Source: Welwitschia mirabilis (lineage: Eukaryota > Gnetophyta > Gnetopsida > Welwitschiales). Taken from it: a stretch of 64,000 nt of DNA. The stretch spans positions 198,199,424 to 198,263,423 of the forward strand of contig JBOZIK010000001.1 in the NCBI GenBank assembly GCA_051453625.1. Reading direction: 5' to 3'. The position numbers were made by a program, and so were the translations under genes. This document shows, piece after piece, positions 35,931 to 45,969 of this stretch (position 1 is the first letter of the stretch; each line of letters opens with the position of its first letter). The notes below the pieces were generated by a model that did no database searches, was not told the DNA's origin, and worked only from the letters and a program-made list of their open reading frames with translations.

Positions 35931-36636
35931 TAAAATTTTTTGAAAATGGTTTATGAAATTTACTAAAAGATTTACATTTTTATTAAGTTTTTAAATTTTC
36001 AAAGGAGCATAATATTCAAACAATTTTACCAAGTTGAGAAAAGAATTTCTACAATTTTTAATAGTATTTCTATGTAAGAGTCTAGTAGTGTCAGTGAGAG
36101 ACGTCAGTGATGCCTATTAGGATGAGAACTCTGATTATAGCAAAAATACAGCATTTCACAAATGTCCTATGAATTGAATAACATTACAAGATCATAGAAA
36201 CATAAAACTAGAATGAAAAATTAGGCATTTATGATCCAATTCTTAATAAATCATAAAAAATTTTAGATTTTAATGTTTATGACGTAATGAAATTATAAAA
36301 ACCAAATTAAAAATGTAGTAGAAAAAGAAAAACATGCAACATTAGTTTAATTTTTTTTTTTTTTAAGTTTTCTCTTTAAGAAATCCTGCAAATAAATTAT
36401 TAGACCTGCATAAAAATAAGTTAAACTAAAAATAGAAACAAATTTAAACAGGATCATTTAAGTATCACTGGAAGGACCAGTACTAATCATATGAAAGAAC
36501 ACAAAAGAAAGGAAAAATGGATCAGTTCATATGTCATTAGAGAAAACTAATACATCACCCCTATAAAAATAAAATCTAACTAAGAACTTAGAATAAATAA
36601 GAGTTTATGCTGTTTCTGAGCAGCTACTATGTCATT
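35931..36636 (-). other. Leader of B
   Basis: Sequence between the primer site and the gag-like remnant. No domain; it contains an A/T homopolymer run at about 36350-36364. Confidence 0.5.
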
Positions 36637-36655
36637 ATCCCTGGCAATGGCACCA
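36637..36655 (-). other. tRNA-Asp primer-binding site of B
   Basis: The minus strand reads TGGTGCCATTGCCAGGGAT, three transitions from the intact tRNA-Asp site. It is the best preserved of the three gypsy primer sites in the window. Confidence 0.85.
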
Positions 36656-36660
36656 AAATT

Positions 36661-38253
36661 TGTTCATGTTTTTATAGTAATCTAGATTTTAACTAAGTAA
36701 AAAAATTAGTTATTATTCTTTCATATGAATAATTAAGATAAACTGATTAGAATTTATACAACCTTGCTATCTTACAAGTTTATAAATTAAAGGAAAGAAA
36801 AGAAAAGAAAAAGAAGAGAGAGTTAAGAATTGCTTTGAAACTTCATTAGAGAAGTGGAAAGGAAGCAAGCTCCAAAGGATCACCGATTTGTCCTTCTACA
36901 ATTCCTCACTTGATCATATATTACTTAATTCTAAAGAAAACTTTAGACCATTAAGTGTAAAATCTTAGGTCATGGTAACATAATCTCATTTACCATTTAA
37001 ATAATGGTGAATTTAATTATCATCGATTTCATAGCCTTATAATAAAAATAGAAAGTATAAACGAACTATGCACAAAATCCATGAAATTACTAAGATTATG
37101 AACCAATTAACTAAAATGAATTCACTCATTAATCTAAATAAACTTAATNNNNNNNNNNNNNNNNNNNNNNNNNNNNNNNNNNNNNNNNNNNNNNNNNNNN
37201 NNNNNNNNNNNNNNNNNNNNNNNNNNNNNNNNNNNNNNNNNNNNNNNNNNNNNNNNNNNNNNNNNNNNNNNNNNNNNNNNNNNNNNNNNNNNNNNNNNNN
37301 NNNNNNNNNNNNNNNNNNNNNNNNNNNNNNNNNNNNNNNNNNNNNNNNNNNNNNNNNNNNNNNNNNNNNNNNNNNNNNNNNNNNNNNNNNNNNNNNNNNN
37401 NNNNNNNNNNNNNNNNNNNNNNNNNNNNNNNNNNNNNNNNNNNNNNNNNNNNNNNNNNNNNNNNNNNNNNNNNNNNNNNNNNNNNNNNNNNNNNNNNNNN
37501 NNNNNNNNNNNNNNNNNNNNNNNNNNNNNNNNNNNNNNNNNNNNNNNNNNNNNNNNNNNNNNNNNNNNNNNNNNNNNNNNNNNNNNNNNNNNNNNNNNNN
37601 NNNNNNNNNNNNNNNNNNNNNNNNNNNNNNNNNNNNNNNNNNNNNNNNNNATGAACCAATTAACTAAAATGAATTCACTCATTAATCTAAATAAACTTAA
37701 TAGTGCATTGTTCCTTAAGCATTCCTAATACAAAATAGATTGAAATTAGCAATTAAAAGAAACAACTCCTTGGTATTAAATTGGAAGAAAGTACATTACA
37801 TCCAAGATTCAAGAAAGCATGGAGGACTTCTCAAGCTTCTTAAAAGGAAGCTCACTCCTGAAGGAAGTACTTAGAGGGACATTATGCCTTAATGCTTCAA
37901 AGGTTTTGTGCTTTTTCCAAGCAAAAGATGTTCACAAATGAGGGTTCAAGACCCTTTTATAGGTGAGGATAAGGTTGAGATGATTGAAAGATTTTGGCTT
38001 GTAGCATTAGGTAGAATATTTGTCATTTAGTATCTGGGAGATAAGATTCTGTCTTAGAGAATTAAGCGAAGGTTATCTTGTAGCATTAAGTAGATAAGTT
38101 TTTATCCTCTAGTATCAGGTATAATCATCATTATTTAGCATTTAGGGGAGGTTGTCTTATAGCATTAGATGAAATATTCATTATTATGAGTTTGATATGT
38201 GTCCTTTAAAGCTAGATTCCTCTACCAGCTAGTTCTATCACCACATGTCTTTA
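36661..38253 (-). mobile_element. 5' LTR of B (upper copy, interrupted by gaps)
   Basis: Starts TGTTCATG five bases from the primer site. It is broken by a 502-N gap (37149-37650) whose two edges carry an identical 51-b sequence (37098-37148 and 37651-37701). Its last 300 b or so fall in the next gap. Compared with the lower LTR it is well preserved. Confidence 0.75.
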
Positions 38254-39235
38254 NNNNNNNNNNNNNNNNNNNNNNNNNNNNNNNNNNNNNNNNNNNNNNN
38301 NNNNNNNNNNNNNNNNNNNNNNNNNNNNNNNNNNNNNNNNNNNNNNNNNNNNNNNNNNNNNNNNNNNNNNNNNNNNNNNNNNNNNNNNNNNNNNNNNNNN
38401 NNNNNNNNNNNNNNNNNNNNNNNNNNNNNNNNNNNNNNNNNNNNNNNNNNNNNNNNNNNNNNNNNNNNNNNNNNNNNNNNNNNNNNNNNNNNNNNNNNNN
38501 NNNNNNNNNNNNNNNNNNNNNNNNNNNNNNNNNNNNNNNNNNNNNNNNNNNNNNNNNNNNNNNNNNNNNNNNNNNNNNNNNNNNNNNNNNNNNNNNNNNN
38601 NNNNNNNNNNNNNNNNNNNNNNNNNNNNNNNNNNNNNNNNNNNNNNNNNNNNNNNNNNNNNNNNNNNNNNNNNNNNNNNNNNNNNNNNNNNNNNNNNNNN
38701 NNNNNNNNNNNNNNNNNNNNNNNNNNNNNNNNNNNNNNNNNNNNNNNNNNNNNNNNNNNNNNNNNNNNNNNNNNNNNNNNNNNNNNNNNNNNNNNNNNNN
38801 NNNNNNNNNNNNNNNNNNNNNNNNNNNNNNNNNNNNNNNNNNNNNNNNNNNNNNNNNNNNNNNNNNNNNNNNNNNNNNNNNNNNNNNNNNNNNNNNNNNN
38901 NNNNNNNNNNNNNNNNNNNNNNNNNNNNNNNNNNNNNNNNNNNNNNNNNNNNNNNNNNNNNNNNNNNNNNNNNNNNNNNNNNNNNNNNNNNNNNNNNNNN
39001 NNNNNNNNNNNNNNNNNNNNNNNNNNNNNNNNNNNNNNNNNNNNNNNNNNNNNNNNNNNNNNNNNNNNNNNNNNNNNNNNNNNNNNNNNNNNNNNNNNNN
39101 NNNNNNNNNNNNNNNNNNNNNNNNNNNNNNNNNNNNNNNNNNNNNNNNNNNNNNNNNNNNNNNNNNNNNNNNNNNNNNNNNNNNNNNNNNNNNNNNNNNN
39201 NNNNNNNNNNNNNNNNNNNNNNNNNNNNNNNNNNN
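38254..39235. other. Sequence gap (982 N)
   Basis: It hides the right border of B and the middle of the copia integrase. Confidence 0.99.
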
Positions 39236-39720
39236 AACAATACTAAATTTAAAAATGTGAGGTTCATAGATTTTTGGAAATAGATTCATATCCTTTATGA
39301 ATTCTCTGCACCAAGAACTTTATAATAAAATGAAGGTGCTAAAACAAAGAGCAAGTCCTAAATGAAATAATAAGAATAATGATGTATGATCAACATATTT
39401 CATATCATTTTTTGAAGGGAAGTCATTAATACAACCTGCTACACTTCTAACAGAGTTCTAATAAGATGCTTTACTTCTAAAATCTCATACCAACTATGAT
39501 CTAGTAAGAAACACTTAATAAGTTATTTTCATGTATTTGGATTCAAATGTGTCATTTTAAATGAAAAGGATAAGCTAAGAAAATTTAATTGCAAAGTAGA
39601 TAATGGCATTTTTTGGGTTACTGCATGGTTAGTAAAGCCTACTGAGTGTTTAACAATAGAACTCATGTGGTAGAGGAAACTATAAACATCAAAATGAATG
39701 ATACTGACTCAACTTCTATT
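39236..39720 (+). pseudogene. Copia integrase, second part
   Basis: EFSAPRT (39299-39319), a recognisable EVINTTCYTSNRV and HVFGFKCVILNEKDKL-KFNCK (near 39535-39600) follow the C-terminal half of copia integrase (F-S-A-P-R-T-P-Q-Q-N-G-V-V-E-R-K, then H-PFGCK-F-ILN-K-D). The catalytic glutamate region is destroyed by stops right after SAPRT. It continues the part at 31229-31274 on the far side of element B. Confidence 0.75.
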
Positions 39721-39939
39721 TGTGTTTAGGATGACTATACGTCTATATAGCTTGAACAATCATCTAGTAATTCTCAAGTACAATCAAATAGTAAGGAAGA
39801 GAAAAAAGAATAAATAAATAAGGAAACTTCTTTGAATATGACTAGACTAAAGAGAAGTGATTTCATAAGAAACATCATAAGTATTTCATATGGTGGTATT
39901 CAATCCTAAAGCCATACTAAGAAATTTTATGGATATGTA

Positions 39940-40760
39940 ACAAAACTTTCAATGAAGCAGAAAGTGGTGAGCATTAGATGCTAACAATGCAAGAGGACCT
40001 TAATCAGTTTGAAAGTTGTAATGTCTAGAAACTTACTTCAAGATCATCCAATAAACCTATAATTAGCACAAAATGAGTCTTTAGGAAAAGAAAAAGATGA
40101 AAATAGTAATATTATTAAGAATAAAATAAGGTTAGTAGCTAAAGGGTACAACCAAGAAGAAGGCATATACTTTGAAGAAACCTTAACATCAGTAGCATTT
40201 ATGGAGTTTATGAGAAGGCTTTTAGCCTTTGCATCTATCAAAGAATTCAGACTTTATCAGATTGATGTTAAAAGTGTCTTTCTAAATAAAGTGCTTTAGA
40301 AGAAGATATATGTTGAGTAACCTGAAGGGTTTACTAACTTCCACAAATCAAATTATGTTTATAGACTGAAAAAGGCTATTCATGATCTTAATCAAGCACT
40401 TGGAGCTTAGTATGAGAAACTTTCAAGACATCTAATAGAAAATAAATTTAAAATAGATACATATGATGTTACAATATTTATTAAAATAGGTAGTAACAAT
40501 TTTACTATTGTATAAATCTGTGTGCATGATATCATTTTTAGTGCTACTAACAAATTATTATGTAAGAAGTTTGATAAGATTATGCAAGATGAATTTGAGA
40601 TGAGTCTTCTTGAAGAAATAAGTAACTTGTTGGTGCTTCAAGTAGTGCAACACAAATAAGGTACATTTGTTTTTAAAACTAAATATGTTAAAAATTTGTT
40701 GATCAAGTATGGAGTATAGGATTGTAAGGTCAAATATATCCCAATAAGCCAAAGCATAAA
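39940..40760 (+). pseudogene. Copia reverse transcriptase, decayed
   Basis: MQEDLNQFES (near 39980) opens the RVT_2 domain. IRLVAKGYNQEEGIYFEET (40127-40183) and the stretch up to FRLYQIDVKSVFLN (40249-40287) keep the first catalytic aspartate (QIDVKSVFL). IYVEQPEGF carries a TAA for Gln, and YVYRLKKAIHDLNQAL follows. The Y-V-D-D box is altered to CVHDIIF (40519-40540), losing one catalytic aspartate. FEMSLLEEISNLLVLQV and YVKNLLIKYG follow. RT would copy the element RNA; this one cannot. Confidence 0.9.
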
Positions 40761-40769
40761 ATTGAATAT

Positions 40770-41500
40770 ATATGAGCATGATAAGTAGGTTGACCAAAAG
40801 CTATACAAAGGTATGATTGATAGTCTATTATATCTTACTACAAGTAGGTCTGATATCATTTTGAATATAGGCATTTATGCTCATTATCAAAGTAATCCTA
40901 GAGAATCACATCTTATGATAGCTAAAAGAATTATTTACTATTTAAAAGGTACTACTAATTGGAGCCTTTGGTATTCAAATGACTTTTTACTAATTGGAGC
41001 GTTTGATATATAAAGGAATCTTTTCTTAATCTAGTTAGATAGTCTAATGTAGACTAGGCAAGTTGTAAGAATGATTTAAAAAACAATACTGGAAATTACT
41101 TTTTGCTTGGGTAGTTCTTGGTGTCCTGGAGTAGTAAAAAGTAAAATTCAACTATCTCTCAACTACTAAAGCTAAATATATTACTATTAAAAGTTGTTGT
41201 GCTCAGTTTCTTTGGATGAATTAAATCTTAAAAGACTTCAGACTAATCATAAGAATCATCCCCATTTATTGCGATAATAAAAATGCTATCAACATCTTGA
41301 ATAATTTAATTTAAAATTCAAGAATCAACCATATGGAAATCATACATAATTTACTCATAGAGCATGTACAAAACAAATAAATTATGATGGAATACATTAA
41401 TATCGATTGTCAACTCATCAATGTCTTTACCAAACTACTAAATGGTGATAGGTTCATTAAACTATTAAAAAAATTAGGAATTACGCCTTGCCCAATAAGG
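40770..41500 (+). pseudogene. Copia RT C-terminus and RNase H, decayed
   Basis: YKGMIDSLLYLTTSRSDIIL (40804-40863) matches Y-R-x-M-I-G-S-L-L-Y-L-T-A-S-R-P-D-I. RIIYYLKGTTNWSLWYS follows at 40927-40977. RNase H traces are SWSSKK-NS, LSTAKAKYITIKSCCAQFLW (near 41155-41215), IPIYCDNKNAINIL (41256-41297) and INHMEIIHNLLIEHVQNK (41324-41377). The SCCAQ-LWM motif is typical of SIRE-lineage elements. Stops are frequent. Confidence 0.85.
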
Positions 41501-42260
41501 TAAGCCATCAAATGATTACTCTCAAAATCTTAGCTCCACATTATGATATTCTATAAATTGAGATACTAGCTAGAACATAAACCAGTCTATTATGTGGATG
41601 TTACTTTATCATTTTTTTAATCTTTTTACTACGGTAGTCTAATCTTGACATTAACTATAGAAAATTTTGAAGTCTATATTTTATAGGAAATACATTTTTT
41701 AAGTGGAAGATGTCTATATTAGAGATGTTTTTAATTTGTAGATATCTTTTTAATAGATCTCTTTAGTATATTAGAAGTCTTTGAAGATCAAGTATAATTT
41801 TTTATTATTATTTTTATCACTTTTTAAAATAAATATCTTTGAGTATGTAGATGTCTTTGCAACATACAAGTAACTATTAAAATTTCTTATTAAAATATGT
41901 TAAATAGGGAGACACTTAGTTTTATCATTTTAGACATCTTTCTAGGAGTAAATTTCTTTTATGTACTGTATTCAAAAAATAAAATGCATGCCAAAATAAG
42001 GTTTTAAACCCTTTTTATTTAAGAAAGGAACCACTATCTATTATTTTCAATCCTTCACTCAGTAAGTGTCCCTCATAGAGTCCTTTCTAAGTGTCCCTCA
42101 TAGAGTCCTTTCTAGCTTAATTTTTCTTATATCTTTAGCATAGATGTTTTGGATTTAAAAGAAGTCTTCACATCCAGCAAATCAAGGACACTTTTCTTTG
42201 ATGAGTGCTCTTTCTTACTAATTCTTTCACATCTACTTATTAAAGCTTAGTTCTTTTAGT
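41501..42260 (+). other. Copia post-pol spacer
   Basis: No frame. AGATGTCT/AGACATCT motifs like those of the LTR recur (41706-41725, 41850-41860, 41929-41936). A 26-b tandem duplication (AGTGTCCCTCATAGAGTCCT twice) lies at 42064-42112. Confidence 0.5.
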
Positions 42261-42269
42261 ATTTTTTCC

Positions 42270-43900
42270 TTTGAAATGATAATGAGAAAGCTCTCTGATT
42301 CCTCCAAAGGCAAGGAACCTATCATTAAAATACATAGATAATAATATGAACCATAGTTCTATTAAGAATCAGCTGTAAAACATTTTAAAAACTAGACTAA
42401 GAAATCTAATTATTGTGGAAAGGAATTCCAGCTTTCAAAAGCATAAGAAAGATTAACTTTTTCTTTATTTTTCTCGTCTTGGTTAGGACATTGTAGTTTA
42501 ATTAGAGGAGAGCATTCTATACCCCATTGTCTAAGAGATCTATGCTAACATTCATGTGATAGATCATAGCACTAGAAATTTTTAAAATTAGGTATAAGTT
42601 ACCTATCTCTTTTTTACATCTATTTTTTTTAATTCCATGATCAACATAGATGATTTAAAACTTCTACAATTATAGATGAATTATCTCAAAGATATTTTTA
42701 CATGTTATTCTCTTAAGATTTCATGGTATTCATTGAGAAATATTCCTTTTGAGCATTCGATGATGAACCTTTATGAGAATGTATAATATAAAGACATGGC
42801 ACCTAATGCATCCATTTTGAGTTTAATTGCATTTTATAATATACTAGTTTGGTGAGGAATCTATAGCTACTGGAGAATTTTATGGTATACTACCTTCTCA
42901 CAAGGATGACAATTGATCTTAGATTTATATTATGCATAAATATCATTGCACTTTTTCGTAAGGGCCAAATTTTGTGTTACTCCTATTTGATTATCTTGAT
43001 CATTAGCAATACTAGCATTACAATTCCACAAGTTAATTTCATTTGTTCCAAAAAGCCTTTTTCAGAGTTTAGTAAAAAGTGCTGAGCTCCAAAACTAGCA
43101 GGCGAAGACACGAGCAGAATATCTTCTAAGATATAATTTCAGTGCTCCTATTCTACAACCACTCATAATTCCTTATTAATAAAGAAGGGTCTCAAGGAAA
43201 TTAGAAAAATGGTTGGTAAGATTGAAAGAAATATTTTGAGATTAAAGAAGTATAGGTATGTAGCCAGCAAGGAAGAGGCATCTAGAGGTAGTTGGGAATC
43301 CATGATAACTCCCACTTGATCTAATTCAAAGAAGGAATCCAAGGTAGTGACACCTCCCACACCTCCTATTATAGGCTATGATTTAGATAGAGTTGAGGAT
43401 TTTAATTCCTCAAAGTCCATAAAGGAGAAGCCACACCTTTAGGGAGAGCATGTTTTTCTAGCATAAGCACATGGGGAGCACTCAAGTCCAGCACAAGCAT
43501 AAGTGTAGGAAGACTCTGAGGGCTCTAATGATGAGCCCTTCATCTTTTATAGGTCTTGTCAAAAACTATAAATTCACCATTCCACATAGCCTCCATCACC
43601 ACCTTGTCTACCATCACCACCTTGTTTTTATCTCCGTCACCATCACCATCTCTCATAATTCCCATTCATCATCCACCTTTTAGCACTGCTCCATCTCTTA
43701 GCAACCCTCCATCCTCAACTTCTGGATTTATTGAGATAAATATTGTCAACTTATTTAACACTTTCATTACCCCTTAGAGGTAGTCACATATGAGGAGATG
43801 GGCCTCTTAGAACTAAGGTGAGCCATCACAGCAACCATCTCGAAACTGGGGCACACCTCCATCCATATCATCTTCCTTGTATACCATTAGATCTCCACCA
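42270..43900 (+). pseudogene. SIRE-type env-like ORF remnant
   Basis: It begins MIMRKLSDSSKGKEPI (42279), in the manner of the S/K/G-rich start of the protein encoded after pol in SIRE elements. Hydrophobic frame pieces follow, including ENFMVYYLLTRMTIDLRFIL (42873-42932) and the longest open piece, 42882-43085. Then come charged pieces and a Pro/Ser/His-rich tail (43550-43740). Env-like proteins of plant SIRE elements have no proven role. I saw no signal peptide or clear fusion peptide. Position and composition carry the call. Confidence 0.45.
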
Positions 43901-44436
43901 TTACAAATAGTGATAATGATAAAGATAATGTAGGGAATAGTACTTGATACACTAGTGATTTGACTCGTAGTAATTAGTTTTTTTTTTTGTTTTTTTTTTT
44001 GTGTTATCCAAAAAGGGAAGAAGATGGATAAATTAGATTGGACCTTATCAGACATCTTATATGAGTTTAGAGGATGTGGACTTAAAATGGATGGATTGAA
44101 CTTCCTGTGAGTGATGTCACTATTTATGCACATTGTTACATATTAGCATACATTTCATAATAATTTTTGATGATCTTTTATTATATTTTATTAAGTTTCT
44201 CTTTATATTTAGTATAATTTATGTTTTAACATGTTTTTAGTAATTCAGTCCATTTGCACCACTTCTTATTTACTATTCTGTAAATGATTATCATTGTGGT
44301 TATTAAATGTTTTCAATTTTTAAAATTTGTAATATGCCTCATGCAATACATTATGTCTTCTCTTGGATTAAGTTGTTTGAAGTTAATTTTTGAAACATAA
44401 TTACACTACTCAGATTTTCCAAGCTTTAGACATCAT
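43901..44436 (+). other. 3' untranslated region of the copia element
   Basis: No frame; a T-rich run at 43978-44001. Confidence 0.5.
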
Positions 44437-44451
44437 AAAAAAAGGGGAGAT
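44437..44451 (+). other. Copia polypurine tract
   Basis: AAAAAAAGGGGAGAT immediately precedes the 3' LTR start TGTTAGTAAAAT. Confidence 0.9.
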
Positions 44452-45952
44452 TGTTAGTAAAATCCCAGTTTTGATGATTTTACTTATCAAATGTGATGTT
44501 TCTAATGTGTAGACAGGAAAAATCAGATAATAGTAAATTGCAAATAGGATTAAGCTAGTCAAACCTTAAAGTTCAAAGTACACAGAAGCTTCAACTCAGA
44601 ATTCATGAAGGATAAACACAATTGACTAAAGACATCTATGGTCAAAGACATCTACTATATCAAAGACATCTAGATTGAATTGGAATTTGTCATAAGGAAA
44701 GACATCTATACTAAACTAAGGAGGTAAGATAGGTAAAAGATATCTATATTTCTTTAATTGTTAAAAGATATTTATAGAATTGAAGACATCTGTTCTAAAC
44801 TAAAAGATCTAATAAAGACAAATTCTACTATGATAAACTATCTACATTCTACGAAATTAAGAAAAATTTTAAATAATGTATTCATGATTTCTAAAGGGTA
44901 AAGATATAGCAGTTCAAGTTTTATTAAAATCTAAGTAGTTTAAACAAGTTCAAATTTTATTAAAATCTAGGTAGTTTAACCAAAGATGTCTTTTAAGATG
45001 AAGACATCTACTTTGAAAAAGACATCTACTCTAAAAAATTTATAGAAAATAAAATAACCATTGAATGACTAAAACTTAGTTGTTTTTAGCTATTTCATAG
45101 CATTTAAAAATTTTCTTATGCTTATCTCTCTAAGGTAAAGGCAAGGAAGCCATTAAAAGTATAAAAGGCATAAAATGTAAAGAAAACACATAGGTAATTG
45201 ATACTATACATGAAGATTTCTATTACCTTGATGAAGAGGATTATTTTATGAATAAATTGCTTGATCATTAGCTCTTTCATATCTATGTTACTCTGATCTT
45301 AGATACTTATGGATGACTATAATAAGAACTTAAGATTTCATCAAAGTAACATTTTTCAAGCTTGTTATTTCCTTTTTGCTAGAATTGTTTATTGGCATTT
45401 AAATTGTAAGACTGTAAAATTTTTAAATAGATTCATTATAGTTTATTACTTGATATTATTCTTAGGATCCCTTTCTTAGGATTCCAAATTGTAAGGCAAC
45501 CTTTGTATGAGTGTGCTTTTGTGAGTGCTTGTAAGCACGTTTTGTTTTGATTTATTGTAATCCCTAAGGGAAAGAGAGTTTTACCTTATGAGGAGCATCA
45601 TAATTACATGTAAGGTTTGTGGTGCTTTAAAACCACTACTTTGTAGGTTAATGATGTCTAGAGGTATGAAAGAAAGCTACCCTTTGTGAGTGGACATACC
45701 TAAGTTATGCAACCACATTAATCTAGTAAGGTATTTATTGTCCAAATTTTAATTTGTTTANNNNNNNNNNNNNNNNNNNNNNNNNNNNNNNNNNNNNNNN
45801 NNNNNNNNNNNNNNNNNNNNNNNNNNNNNNNNNNNNNNNNNNNNNNNNNNNNNNNNNNNNAGGTATTTATTGTGTAAATTTTAATGTGTTTAACTAGGGA
45901 TTTAATTTTGTAGATAGCATTTACCCCTCCCTTCTGATTTCAACAATCCTCA
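44452..45952 (+). mobile_element. Copia 3' LTR
   Basis: Collinear with the 5' LTR. It contains a cluster of at least eight AGACATCT motifs (44629-44800 and 44985-45040). A 100-N gap at 45761-45860 has about 30 b repeated on both sides (AGGTATTTATTGT). Confidence 0.85.
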
Positions 45953-45969
45953 CTATTTTAGCATTGACA

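Larger units (their letters stand above)
31275..39235 (-). mobile_element. Gypsy element B nested in the copia integrase
   Basis: Two LTR copies (31275-32523 and 36661 into the gap from 38254) face an internal region with a minus-strand tRNA-Asp primer site at 36637-36655 and a polypurine tract (CCCCC on plus, 32526-32530) at the other end. The element therefore reads on the minus strand. Copia integrase runs up to the left border and resumes to the right of the gap (39236). The right border is hidden in the N run; from LTR length it should lie near 38.55 kb. The internal part (about 4.1 kb with a 783-b gap) shows only gag-linker-like remnants and no pol, so B is non-autonomous. No target duplication can be checked. 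Confidence 0.8.
26903..45952 (+). mobile_element. SIRE/Maximus-like Ty1/copia element with nested gypsy B
   Basis: The element runs from TGTTAGTGAAAT to CAACAATCCTCA, flanked by CTACT (26898-26902) and CTATT (45953-45957), a target duplication with one transition. LTRs lie at 26903-28292 and 44452-45952. The initiator-Met primer site, gag, protease, integrase, RT, RNase H, a post-pol env-like region and a polypurine tract follow in copia order. The CCAQ-LWM-type RNase H motif, the roughly 3 kb between pol and the 3' LTR and the large LTRs point to the SIRE/Maximus lineage. All genes carry stops and shifts. The integrase is split by element B (31275 to the gap at 38254-39235). Without that guest the element is about 11 kb. 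Confidence 0.85.

Noticed and set aside
40813-41013. Independent small gene of 66 codons
   Set aside because: It is an uninterrupted piece of the copia RT C-terminus (SLLYLTTSRSDII, YYLKGTTNWSLWYS).
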